A DNA stretch of 64,000 nt from Cryptomeria japonica (GCF_030272615.1 NC_081405.1:21740047-21804046); one strand, 5' to 3'. Positions 23,931 through 34,130 are shown, numbered from the stretch's first letter. Made by a program: numbers and translations. The notes: generated by a model not told the origin, from the sequence alone.

Positions 23931-24997
23931 GAAGGCCCCTATTTCACAAAGTCTTTTGGATCTAAAATTTACCTAACTTGTGTGCTTGCAGGAAGGGGTG
24001 ATCATTTGAAACAATCCAAACTACTAATAAATCTTTGTTGCAGGTCCTTGGCAAGGGTTTTTGGATTTTTATTGTGTGTCTTGTTTTCATAGACTAGAAA
24101 ACACTTCAATTGGTGCACTAAAATTGAATCATTGTCTTTTGTGTCTTGAGCAATAGGCTTTTTTTGTTTAATCTTTAGAGGGCCTTCTTCCTGTGTGGTC
24201 ATTAGGACTACTAGTGAGAAGAGAATGACCCAAGTGGTAGTGAGGAAAACCCACCTCTTTCGAACCACTATAAACAATTGTATTCATGGTGAAAACTATG
24301 GATATCGTGTGCTGATTAGTTCATACTGACACTATGGCTCCCCATAAACCCGTTTGATCAAATTTATTTGATCAGTTGTAGGGCGTAACCCCTACCGGCT
24401 AGGAGCCTTCTGTATTTACAGAGCTAAAAGTGCTGCATGTATGGCCACACAAGCGGATGCCCTTACTAGCACCTTTTTGTTTTAGAAGCCCAAATCCTTC
24501 TAGTTGTTGGGGCAGGAGGTCAGACCTCTTGTAGCGGCCCACACACATACGGTTCTTAGTAGAGATACAAAGTTCACCACGGGGAGTTTTCGTGGGGACT
24601 GATGCTTGGCTGACCCGAGAAGTGAGTGTCAAGGGTGGAGCTAGTGAGGTCAGGCATCTAAGTATCCACTCTGAATAGCGTAGCCTCGAGGGTAAAACCT
24701 CATGTGGGATCAACAACTATTGTCTTGGCCAGCCACAAGAATTGTTCTTGACTTATTTTAAACATTCAAAACATTCAAGACCAAATAGCAAAACATTGTG
24801 TCTTTTGTGTCTTCAAGTGTATGCAAAACAATTTTACATCAAACAACACACTTTTCTTGGAGTCATTTTGAGTCTAGACACTTACAAACATTGGGTCTTC
24901 ATCAACACTGTGTCCTCTTGTCACGAAAAACAGTCAAACAGTCAGATTTGGTCACAACAAAAACAACTTCACAGATTGGAAAAAATTGCACAAATTT
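23931..24997 (+). other. F leader, middle part, non-coding
   Basis: A more GC-rich block (about 24370-24720) lies between AT-rich parts. No tRNA or rRNA match is recognised, and the open frames are short. It belongs to the untranslated leader between the primer site and gag. Confidence 0.5.
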
Positions 24998-25190
24998 TGC
25001 AGAAACGCGTCTGTGTCTGACATAATAGCGTCTGTGTTGTATAACCGCATCTATGAAGGGCAGAAACGCGTCTGTGTTTCCAGAATCAACAGTGAATTTT
25101 GCAAAAATCTCAAAAACGCGTCTATGTTAAACAAAACCACGTCTGTGTCAGGAAATCACGTCTGTGAAGTATACAGGTGCGTCTATGTTT
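24998..25190 (+). repeat. array of CGTCTGTG-type motifs in the F leader
   Basis: About eight copies of a core like aaacgcgtctgtg occur with 15-50 nt spacing, near 25005, 25028, 25046, 25065, 25114, 25139, 25158 and 25178. Some are altered to cgcatctatg or cacgtctgtg. The core is the reverse complement of the motif repeated at 28893-29150. Confidence 0.8.
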
Positions 25191-25679
25191 AGAATTGAAA
25201 AACTGTTACAGTCCAGCAAACAAACACAGTCAGTTTCGGCATTCTTGGGCTTCCTAGGTCATTTCTCCAAGGTTTCATTTAGCATTCAACCTGTCTTTGG
25301 GTCTCACAAAGTCCATCATTGCTTTACATCTTGCATTAAATTTGCATTTGTCTAAACTTGAGTCAAAAGGTCACTTGCTTGTCCTCATCATACTTTGTCA
25401 ACACACTACATACAACAACATTTTGCTAAGTGGTCCCTCATCAAGGTCTATCACCTTTGGGTCTCATTTGGTCTTACTTAGAGTCAAGGTCAACTTACTT
25501 CATCAAGAGAAACTATCCTCTCTTTGGAAGTCACACCTACTCTACTACATACATACTTGGTCTTACACTTTGGACATTGCAAGTACACTTCAGATTCATT
25601 TACATTTCATCCAACTCTTGGTCTTCCATACTTTTTCCATTTTCATCTAGTCTCACACATCTCGGTCAATACCTAGTTC

Positions 25680-28088
25680 ATGGTTGAAACCCATCTTCAA
25701 AAATATAGGAGAGAAGATAAAGAGGCTCAAGAGTCCGCAAACATGAGTTCTTATGAGTATGACAATGATATCTTTTTCAATTCTAATCATACTACATTAC
25801 CTGACATGGATTCCTATAGAAACATTCCAAATGTTGAGAGCATGGACACTACAAATAACAATGATACACACAATGATGATATGGACAACTTTTCCATACA
25901 TTCAACAGATGTGGAAGAATCCATTATGGACCCCCACTTCAATCGACTCATTGAGGAAATAATGAGGAGAGATAGACAATACTTCTTACAAATGATGGCA
26001 CAAAGTGGAGCCAAGATACCTCATGATTTTGACATGTCTCAAATAATGGAAAATCGACCTTTGAAACAACCTCACTCCAACATGGATCAAAGGAGGCCTA
26101 ATAGTAGAGGCAATAGAAGACCACATCTTGTGCCTGAATCACCATCATCTTTGCTTCAAAAACCAGAGGTCCCACATACACATGGTCAAGTATATGATAC
26201 TCACCTTCGCAGACCATTATGGAAGTCTTATGTAGAAAGATATGCTCAATCACATACCAATACTAAAGACCTACCACCAAAGCAATTGGATATCCAAAGG
26301 CATGCTCAAAATTTGGACACAAGGAAACCCCGTGTCAAATTTGGGGGCAACACATTAGAACATGACATGCCTGTAGAGTATGGTATACATAGACAAAATA
26401 GATATTTCATTCCTCAACATGAATCTATACCAAGTGGTCCATACATGCAGCATCACTATAGACCCCCTCCATATGAACATGTATATGATCAATATCATCC
26501 ATATATGCAACATGCTCTTCCTCTAATTGGTGCCTCAAGCATGGGGTATGGTCCAAGAAGTCGATCTCCACCTAAGAGAAATTTGGAGCAACAAATCAAG
26601 GACTTACAAAAGAAAATGGAGGACATAAATACACCAAAGCCAACATACACAATGAGAGACATATGTCCTTATCCATTTAACAAGAGCATTCCAATGCCTC
26701 CTTTTCCTACACACTTTGTGATGCCTAAATTTGATAAGTATAGAGGAAAAGGGGATCCTAAGGCACACATAAGACAGTTTTTCATAGCTTGCATTGAGAT
26801 AGCAGCAAAAGAGACATATTTGATGAGATTATTCCCACCTGGTATTAAGTCATGGGGCGACTTAGCAGAGGCATTTATTCAACATTTCTCATACAATATA
26901 GAGACAGACATATCAGTCACTACTTTGTGCAACACCAAGCAAAAAGAGGGAGAGTCTTTTGCATCTTTTTTACAAAGATGGAGGAATCTAGCTAGTAGAT
27001 GCTCTTGTGAAATTCCACAAAAACAAATGGTAGAGATGTTCACACAAAATGTTAACAAAGACATTGGCTATGATCTAAGGAAAGCTTGTTTGTCCACCTT
27101 CAAGGACATCATTGAAAAAGGCTTAGCAACAGAGAAGGTCCTAATTGAAAAAGGAGTCATTAAGACATTCAAGGAAAACATAGATGACTTTAAAGGAAAA
27201 GACAAGCCAAGATTTTGGAATAAAAACAAGAACATAGTCAATGATGGTGTTGTTGATGCCAATACAGTGCGACCCAAATTCAGTTTTTTTGGATCAAGTT
27301 CTACAAACAATCAAGCGAATACTCAAACAACTTCCAGATCACAAAGGAAGTACACTCTATTGGGAGAACCACTTGAGTCAGTTTTCAAGACGCTAGTGGC
27401 AAACAAGGTAATCACTATTCCAGAGTTTCCTCCATATGAGCCAAAGGTTAAACCAAATTGGTGGAATGATGATGAGTATTGTGAATTTCATAAGAGAAAG
27501 GTTCATAAGATAGGAAATTGTCATCGATTAAAGAACATCATACAAGATCTCATTGATAGAGGTGACATTGAGATTGAGGGACATTCCTCCAATCAAGAAC
27601 ATGAGATGTTTAAGGAACCATTCCCAAAACATGACAAGGGAAAAGCTAAAGCCACAGAGGATCAAACCAACTATACCAGAGCATCCTACAACTATGATTC
27701 AACTATCAATCACATCTCGATGGACAATTATGTCTCTACCATTATCATCAAGGACAAAGCGTTTGAGAATTCTACCCGGAGACCTAGGATTGTCCTAAAA
27801 GGTGTTGGATCTTCTTCCGAACCTACCTCTGAATGTCATGTCACAACTCGTCAAGGTAAAATCACTTTGCAAGGTGCTCCAGCCAAGAACACCACTTCCT
27901 CATCAACCAAACCTGAGTATGACCTTGTAGAACAATTAGGGAAGACACCCGCGCTCATCTCCATTCTTGAGCTCTTACGCATATCCCCCACTCATAAAGC
28001 CATTCTTGACAAAATCTTGAGAGACACTACGATCCTACTTGCAACCACATTCCGTTCTTTGTTGAGCTCTTGTGCATATAAAATCTGA
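25680..28088 (+). CDS. gag: gag polyprotein of element F, 802 codons, intact frame
   Basis: This is the longest uninterrupted frame in the window. Residues 1-300 are polar and His/Asn/Pro-rich. A short coiled-coil-like stretch (EQQIKDLQKKMEDI) sits near residue 305. The retrotransposon gag domain spans about 335-500, with MPKFDKYRGKGDPKAHIRQF, then SWGDLAEAFIQHFSYN and ESFASFLQRWRNLASRC. Around residues 600-625 is a knuckle-like CEFHKRKVHKIGNC, spaced C-x2-H-x4-H-x4-C. This variant is also present in element D, followed by LKNIIQDLID. The tail has the conserved PEYDLVEQLGKTPALISI block. The last about 20 codons and the stop come from a fused LTR fragment (from 28029). The role would be capsid formation and RNA packaging. 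No protease or pol follows. Confidence 0.88.
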   Translation: MVETHLQKYRREDKEAQESANMSSYEYDNDIFFNSNHTTLPDMDSYRNIPNVESMDTTNNNDTHNDDMDNFSIHSTDVEESIMDPHFNRLIEEIMRRDRQYFLQMMAQSGAKIPHDFDMSQIMENRPLKQPHSNMDQRRPNSRGNRRPHLVPESPSSLLQKPEVPHTHGQVYDTHLRRPLWKSYVERYAQSHTNTKDLPPKQLDIQRHAQNLDTRKPRVKFGGNTLEHDMPVEYGIHRQNRYFIPQHESIPSGPYMQHHYRPPPYEHVYDQYHPYMQHALPLIGASSMGYGPRSRSPPKRNLEQQIKDLQKKMEDINTPKPTYTMRDICPYPFNKSIPMPPFPTHFVMPKFDKYRGKGDPKAHIRQFFIACIEIAAKETYLMRLFPPGIKSWGDLAEAFIQHFSYNIETDISVTTLCNTKQKEGESFASFLQRWRNLASRCSCEIPQKQMVEMFTQNVNKDIGYDLRKACLSTFKDIIEKGLATEKVLIEKGVIKTFKENIDDFKGKDKPRFWNKNKNIVNDGVVDANTVRPKFSFFGSSSTNNQANTQTTSRSQRKYTLLGEPLESVFKTLVANKVITIPEFPPYEPKVKPNWWNDDEYCEFHKRKVHKIGNCHRLKNIIQDLIDRGDIEIEGHSSNQEHEMFKEPFPKHDKGKAKATEDQTNYTRASYNYDSTINHISMDNYVSTIIIKDKAFENSTRRPRIVLKGVGSSSEPTSECHVTTRQGKITLQGAPAKNTTSSSTKPEYDLVEQLGKTPALISILELLRISPTHKAILDKILRDTTILLATTFRSLLSSCAYKI

Positions 28089-28312
28089 GAGCAAATATAT
28101 CAAGCAAGATCAATGGAGATAGGAAGAATGGAGATCCAAACCCTATTGGACATGTGATGGTATAATCTTTGTGATTTCATTTGATTTGCATTGTCTTAGG
28201 TAATCTTCATATGTTATGGTGGATCTTTGTTGTTGTTAGGCTAGAGTTTTGTGGTTGAATTCATTTAGCCTTTCAATATTGTTATTATTGTTATCCATTT
28301 TCACCATATACA
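28029..28312 (+). repeat. partial LTR (3' end) inside element F
   Basis: From gatcctacttgcaacc to accatataca this is the last ~285 bp of the F LTR. It is joined on the left to gag and on the right to the middle of an antisense plant-mobile-domain remnant. Neither junction shows a TSD or primer site, so it is a recombination product and not an insertion. Confidence 0.9.
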
Positions 28313-28380
28313 TGTCTCAATCCCATAGCCTCGATCGCAGCTCACTCCTCGGCTGTCAACTCAGGTCACAACCTCTGAGT
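28313..28380 (-). pseudogene. plant mobile domain remnant (N-terminal ~21 codons), antisense
   Basis: Read on the minus strand, it matches the first codons of the longer copy at 31354-31294 (ELT.E......MGLRH) and is cut by the partial LTR. It contains stops. Confidence 0.6.
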
Positions 28381-28456
28381 AGATGGGAATCTCTCCCGTG
28401 ACTCCAGCATCGGCAAATACTCCTTCAGTCAAGCAAATCACTCATGTCAGTCATAG

Positions 28457-28774
28457 TGGCATTCCCTGTTTATCACAAAATGCTACTTTTTATCTAAATG
28501 CATATGGCATTCTATCTTAGTGACACTCACTGTTCATCACAAAGTGTTTCTATCTATCCTCGTGACACTCACTGTTCATCACAAAGTGTTGCTTCTATCC
28601 TAGTGGTACTCCCTGTTCATCACAAAGTACTACATATGTGACACTCACTATTCATCACAAAGTGTTACTTACATTTGCACTCCCTATTCATCACAAAGTG
28701 CTGCTCATTTTTTAGTACTCCCTGTTCATCACAAAGTACTCTATCTTGGTACTCACTATTCATCACAAAGTGTC
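28457..28774 (+). repeat. array of eight short stem-loops with covarying stems
   Basis: Each unit has a nearly constant 15-nt loop (cactgttcatcacaa or ccctgttcatcacaa). It is flanked by arms that differ between units but stay complementary: GGCATT/AATGCT, GACACT/AGTGTT, GGTACT/AGTACT, GCACT/AGTGC, AGTACT/AGTACT. Many non-Watson-Crick positions are G opposite T, which pair as G-U in a plus-strand RNA. Unit spacing is 33-62 bp. It lies in the non-coding 3' domain. The structure is inferred from base pairing by eye. Confidence 0.75.
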
Positions 28775-28892
28775 TTGATCTATCCTAGTCTTCCCTAGAG
28801 GACCTGCTTGAGTGTATCCTCTCAGCAGCTTATCCAATCGACAGCGTATGTTCATCAGAGAACTGTTGATTTGACCTAGAAGACAAAACTAA

Positions 28893-29150
28893 ACACAAAC
28901 GCGCTTACCTGACATAAACGCGCTTGAAGACTGCACAGACGTGTCTGAAAAACACAGACGTGCCTATGCTCTACACAGACGTGCCTAGGCGACGCAGACG
29001 TGCCTTCTTGGCACAAACATGACTGACCATCACAAACGCGGCCGCATTTGACACAGACACATGTTCAAATGCAGACGTGCCTGGCACAAACACAGACGCG
29101 CCTCGCGAGCACAGACGCACCTAGCACCAACACAGACGTGCTTGGATGTT
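28893..29150 (+). repeat. array of CACAGACG-type motifs in the F 3' domain
   Basis: About thirteen copies of a core like cacagacgtgcct or cacaaacgcg occur at roughly 15-25 nt spacing. The core is the reverse complement of the CGCGTCTGTG array upstream of gag. CpG sites are variably changed to TG or CA. Confidence 0.8.
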
Positions 29151-29669
29151 TTTGGACACTTTTTGGACCCTAGTCTAAGTGCATTTATTGCTCTATCTAG
29201 CATGCATTAATGACAAAATTAAATGCAACAAAGTACGAGGAGGTTTTGTGGTACTCACCGGCTCTCCTGCCTCTGCTAGCCTCTAGAATCGGCGAACGTA
29301 GTCGAATCTATGAACAAAAGACATCGCTGGTGACTGCTGCTACTCTTTTCTCTCTCTGCACTCTAATCTCATAGATGTGTAGATGACAATGAGGATGTAT
29401 TTTCCCCCGTGGTCTATCTTATAGACTACCCTAGCCCTAGCCCTAATCTCCTATGTCAGTCTTTGTTATCCCATGACTTTGTCACTTTATCCGGTCAGTC
29501 CATTCTAGCCTTTCTTTCTTATCGAGAGATTGTCTGTAATCTTTCCAGACATTTTCATCCAATCTCTCAAGGGGGCATATCATTCCTATCTTGGGGCAAC
29601 TCTATATCAGTTCATCTTATCTTCTTTGAAACAACGCGACAAGCCGCATTATCTCAAAGAGGGGCAAAA
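29151..29669 (+). other. F 3' domain, non-coding, ending in a polypurine tract
   Basis: No gene is seen. The stretch has a close duplicate at 31815-32379. It ends in caaagaggggcaaaa (29655-29669), the polypurine tract before LTR2. Confidence 0.75.
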
Positions 29670-30468
29670 TGTAGACACCCAAAATTGTCATGTCTAATTA
29701 AATAAATATTTTATTTATTTAATTATCTAAGCTTAATTCTTCTATTTATTAAATAAATCTTTATTTATTTAATTAATTCATTTATCCTCTTCTAGCCTTA
29801 TTTCTCATTTAAATAAATACATTTATTTATTTAAATTATCCTTTTCCTAAATTAAATAAATATTTTTATTTATTTAATTATCCCACTTATTCTATTAATT
29901 AAATAAATCTTTATTTATTTAATTAATTCATTAGTCTTTTCTACTCATGACACATGTCATTCATCTCTTTATTCATACACTACCTACCCCTTTCATTATT
30001 TTATTATTTCTTTTACCTACCCTCTAATCATAGTTGACCTTCTTTTACACCTCTCAATCTTATCCCTCCATTTCATATAGTGTTTTCTATATAAGGAGAT
30101 ACTTCCTTCATTATCAAACCCTAATCATTCTATGCATTCTAATCAATCATTCTAACTACTTGATCAATTGACTACTTGGCATATGCGATCCTACTTGAAA
30201 CCACATTCCGTTCTTTGTTGAGCTCTTGTGCACATAAAATCTAAGAGCAAATATATCAAGCAAGATCAATGGAGATAGGAAGAATGGAGATCCAAACCCT
30301 ATTGCACATGTGATGGTATAATCTTTGTGATTTCATTTGATTTGCATTGTCTTAGGTAATCTTCATATGTTATGGTGGATCTTTGTTGTTGTTAGGCTAG
30401 GGTTTTGTGGTTGAATTCATTTAGCCTTTCAATATTGTTATTATTGTTATCCATTTTCACCATATACA
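29670..30468 (+). repeat. LTR2 of element F
   Basis: The LTR is 799 bp, TGTAGACACCC to catataca, close to LTR1 and LTR3, and has the same U3 palindromes. It is preceded by a polypurine tract but is not followed by a primer site. Confidence 0.92.
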
Positions 30469-30766
30469 ATCAAAATTGTATCACATCCTGCACACAACAC
30501 TTGTTAGCACAATTTACATTTGCATTACCATATTCATCTACATTACATACATTCATATTTGCATCATGCATACACATATAAAACATAAAAGAACAAAAAA
30601 ATATATTGCATTGCATCATATACATATTTGCATCCATATCATAAGCATCACATAGAAACATACATCACATAGGTATGCATGCATATAGCTGCCGCAAAGA
30701 TGAATCATTTCATATATATACTCATAAGTGTCATGATACAATGATGTCAAAATCATATGGCTACAA
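30469..30766. other. AT-rich spacer after LTR2
   Basis: A stretch rich in cat/aca with no coding pattern. It lies downstream of the antisense plant-mobile-domain remnant when read on the minus strand. Confidence 0.5.
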
Positions 30767-31354
30767 TCACCCGAAGGTGTCTACATCATCATACAAAATG
30801 GTACAAAATTGATACATAGTGAGCCCTCTACGGCTACGATGAACTCCCTCCCTCGGAGCTGGCTGGCCTCGACAGAGTCTGAGCCCTAGAAGGACCCACC
30901 CCAAGATCATCTCTCCTGGCCCCTGTGTCCTCCCCGATCTCACAGCCAATCCTCGTGTCGCCCTATCCAGACAGAGGAACCCACTGATCACTCCTGCCAA
31001 TACTACTGGTAGTGCTAATCCTGTCTATGTCATCATGTCCCATGCCACATGTCCAGCCCTCATCTCTAGTCCTGGATCCTGAAACACTCATCTCAGGGCC
31101 TCCCTATCTCTGTCTCGATCATACAGAATCAGCTCCCCATCAATCGATACCTGCATAATCCTGTATACATCCTCCAGGGTGACTGTCATCTCACCCATCG
31201 GCAAATGAAAAGTACAAGTCTCTGAGTGCCACCTCTCCGCCAGTGCAGTTAGCAATCTCATGTTCACCCAAAACTCAGGCACATACAGAATATGTCTCAA
31301 TCCCATAACCTCAATCACAACTCGGTCCTCAGTTGTCAACTCAAGTCGCAACAT
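30767..31354 (-). pseudogene. plant mobile domain (MAIN-like) fragment, antisense in element F
   Basis: The minus-strand frame from 31354 contains LLTALAERWHSETCTFHLPM and GEMTVTLEDVYRIMQVSIDG. This is the diagnostic core of the plant mobile domain: a W..ET.TFH.P.GE.T.TL.DV pattern followed by a short hydrophobic helix and DGE. That domain occurs in the host proteins MAIN and MAIL1 and in several plant transposons. A TGA ends the first block at 31088. Further minus-strand frame (31000-30767) continues in another phase (GFLCLDRATRGLAVRSGRTQ). The start at 31354 is the first Met, and upstream sequence is not clearly coding. It lies opposite to the LTR orientation. A truncated second copy sits at 28313-28380. 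It is probably non-functional. Confidence 0.75.
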
Positions 31355-31435
31355 CTAAGTCGATGGGAATCTCTCCCGTGACTCTAGCATAGGCAAATAC
31401 TCCTGCAGTCATACAAATCAATCATCTCAGTCCTA

Positions 31436-31614
31436 GTGACACTCACTGTTCATCACAAAGTGTTGCTTCTATCCTAGTGGTACTCCCTGTTCATCACAAA
31501 GTACTACGTGTTTGACACTCCCTGTTCATCACAAAGTGCTGCTCACATTTGCACTCACTGTTCATCATAAAGTGCTGCTCATATTTTAATACTCCCCATT
31601 CATCACAAAGTGCC
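31436..31614 (+). repeat. second stem-loop array (five units)
   Basis: This holds the same loop as the array at 28457. The first two units have 8-bp stems with G-U pairs (GTGACACT/AGTGTTGC and GTGGTACT/AGTACTAC). The fourth has GCACT/AGTGC. The third and fifth have lost a pair. It is a diverged duplicate of the first array. Confidence 0.75.
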
Positions 31615-31739
31615 TCGATCTATCCTAGTCTTCCTTAGAGGACCTGCTTGAGTGTATCCTCTCAGCAGCTTATCCAATCGACAGCGTATGTTCATCACAG
31701 AACTGTCGATTTGACCTAGAAGACACAAATTCACATTTT

Positions 31740-31815
31740 TGGACACAAACATGCTTTCATGACATAAACGCTCTTTTAGACCGCATAAATGCACCTGGCA
31801 CCAACGCAGATGCGC
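31740..31815 (+). repeat. short CACAGACG-type motif array, degenerate
   Basis: About five decayed copies (acacaaacatg, ataaacgc, cataaatgcacct, aacgcagatgcgcct). It is the shortened counterpart of 28893-29150. Confidence 0.6.
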
Positions 31816-32379
31816 CTACATGTTTTTGAAATTTTTTGGACCCTATTCTAAGCACATTTATTACTCTACCTAGCATGCATTAATGACAACAATAAATGCA
31901 TCAAAGTACAAGGAGGTTTTGTGGTACTTACTGGCTCTCCTGCCTCTGCTGGCCTCTGAAATCGGCGAACGTGGTCGAATCTGTGAACAAAGGCCATCGC
32001 TGTTGACTACTGCTGCTCTATTCTCACTCTACACTCTGCTCTCGTGGATGTGTGGATGACAATGAGGATGTATTTCCCTCATGGTCTATCTTATAGACTG
32101 CCCTAGCCCTTGTCTCCCGAGTCAATCTTGATTATCCCGTGACTCTGTCACTTTATCCGGTGAGTCCATTCTAGCCTCTCTTTCTTATCGAGAGATTGTC
32201 TGTAATCTTTTCAGACATTTTCATCCAATCTCTCAAGGGGGCATATCATTCCCATCTTGGGGCAACTCTGTATTAGTTCATATTATCTTCTTTGAAACAA
32301 CGTGACAAGCCGCATTGTCTTTCATATTATCTTCTTTGAAACAACGCGACAAGCCGCATTGTCTCAAAGAGGGGCAAAA
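31816..32379 (+). other. second F 3' domain, non-coding, with a 44-bp tandem duplication
   Basis: Counterpart of 29151-29669. The block starting ttcatattatcttctttg is duplicated (32277-32320 and 32321-32364). It ends with the polypurine tract caaagaggggcaaaa at 32365-32379. Confidence 0.75.
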
Positions 32380-33187
32380 TGTAGACACCCAAAATTGTCA
32401 TGTCTAATTAAATAAATATTTTATTTATTTAATTATCTAAGCTTAATTCTTCTATTAATTAAATAAATCTTTATTTATTTAATTAATTCATTTATCCTCT
32501 TCTAGCCTTATTTCTCATTTAAATAAATACATTTATTTATTTAAATTATCCTTTTCCTAAATTAAATAAATATCTTATTTATTTAATTGATCCCACTTCT
32601 TCTATTAATTATATAAATCTTTATTTATTTAATTAAATCATTAACCTTTTCTACCCATGACACATGTCATTCATGTCTTAATTCCTACACTACCTACCCC
32701 TTTCATTATTTTATTATTTCTTTTACCTACCCTCTAATCATAGCCGACCTCCTTTTACACCTCTCAATATTATCCCTCCATTTCATATAGTGTCTTCTAT
32801 ATAAGAGGATGCTTCCTTCATTATCAACCCTAATCAATCATTCTAATCAATCATCTTAATCAATCATTCTAACTACTTGATCAATTGACTACTTGGCATA
32901 TGTGATCCTACTTGCAACCACATTCCATTCTTTGTTGAGCTCTTGTGCACACATAAAATCTGAGAGCAAATACATCAAACAAGATCAATGGAAATAGGAA
33001 GAATGGAGATCCAAACCCTATTGGACATGTGATGGTATAATATTTGTGAATTCATTTGATTTGCATTGTCTTAGGTAATCTTCATATGTTATGGTGGATC
33101 TTTGTTGTTGTTAGGCTAGGGTTTTGTGGTTGAATTCATTTAGCCTTTCAATATCATTATTATTGTTATCCATTTTCACCATATACA
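32380..33187 (+). repeat. LTR3 (3' terminal LTR) of element F
   Basis: The LTR is 808 bp, TGTAGACACCC to catataca. It is followed by the target repeat AGTAC and the resumed gag frame of element A. Confidence 0.92.
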
Positions 33188-34130
33188 AGTACTTGAATGG
33201 GTTAAGATGGAACATCCAAGAAGAGATGAGCTTGTTATTCCCACAAATAGTACACAAGTGCTATCAATTGGCACTTAAGGTGGAAGAGAAAGGTAGGAGA
33301 AAGCAAGAGCAAAACAATAGAGGAAGAGGTAGGGGAAGAGATGGTAGAGGCCATAGAGGCAGTTTTGGGGGAAGGAGCATAGATCAACGATCCCAAGGAG
33401 AGTCTAAACTTATTGAGCAAAGTGGGGATTCTCAGAGAAAACCCAACTATAGGGGTAGGGGATCAAGCAACCTGAGTAGAGGTAGATCTAATGGACTAGG
33501 GAGAAGGTCCTACTTCTCAACCATGAAGTGTTATAACTGCTAGAAGTTGGGCCACCCTACCTATAGATGCCCAGAGAAGCCTAGTTCATCCTATGGAAGT
33601 GAAAAGAGGGTAAATTATGTTCAAGAAGATGGAGGTAATAGTGAAACTTCAGCATTGAACCACCTAGCTTCAGAAGATGGTGAGAGTTTGATGATCAAAA
33701 GAGTGTTAATGAAGAAGCCACACAGTAGAGAGGTTTCACAGAGAAGAGAATTGTTCAGGATTAAGTGTAAGATCATGGGAAAGGTGTGTAAGGTGATCAT
33801 AGATTCAGGATCCATAGATAACATCATATCAGAAGAAGCAGTAAGCAAATTGAAACTACCTAGGATACAACACAAGGAGCCATACAAAGTCACATGGTTA
33901 AATAAGGGACAACATGTGTTGGTAAATGAGCAAGCCTGAGTAGATTTCCACATAGGTGGATATATAGATAGGATCCTATGTGACATCCTTCCTATGGATG
34001 CTTGCCACCTGCTATTGGGTAGACCATGGTAGTTTGACCGAAAAGCACAACATGATGGGGAAAGAAACTCCTATTCATTTCAGAAAGATGGAGTAACCTA
34101 TTAGATTCAATCCCTCATTGAAGAAGGAGA
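33188..34130 (+). pseudogene. gag-pro: gag C-terminus, zinc knuckle and protease of element A
   Basis: The frame resumes with LNGLRWNIQEEMSLLFPQIV and a Gly/Arg-rich stretch (about 33310-33500). The CCHC knuckle is CYNC-stop-KLGHPTYRC, with a TAG at 33541. The protease has the catalytic triad in VIIDSGSIDNIISEEA (Asp codon at 33802). It ends in the LLGRPW hallmark near 34012. Further stops lie at 33937, 34030 and 34102. Several replace expected Gln or Trp codons. The homologous region in element B has the same order. Confidence 0.88.

Larger units (their letters stand above)
22091..33187 (+). mobile_element. element F: non-autonomous LTR element with three LTRs
   Basis: F is inserted in gag of element A, with TSD GGTAC (22086-22090) and AGTAC (33188-33192, one change). 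The order is LTR1, primer site, long leader, gag ORF, partial LTR, 3' domain, LTR2, a second and longer 3' domain, LTR3. No RT, RNase H or integrase is found anywhere. The gag resembles that of plant Ty3/gypsy non-chromovirus elements. The repeated LTRs and duplicated 3' domains point to recombination between related copies before or after insertion. Confidence 0.85.

Noticed and set aside
24399-24716. GC-richer leader block of F considered as rRNA or tRNA, and its 105-codon minus-strand ORF
   Set aside because: No tRNA cloverleaf or recognisable rRNA core could be drawn, and the ORF has no domain.
28440-29150. CRISPR-like array, because of short regularly spaced repeats
   Set aside because: This is plant nuclear DNA. 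Repeats vary, spacers are also repetitive, and there are no cas genes. The units are better explained as stem-loops and short motifs inside an LTR element.
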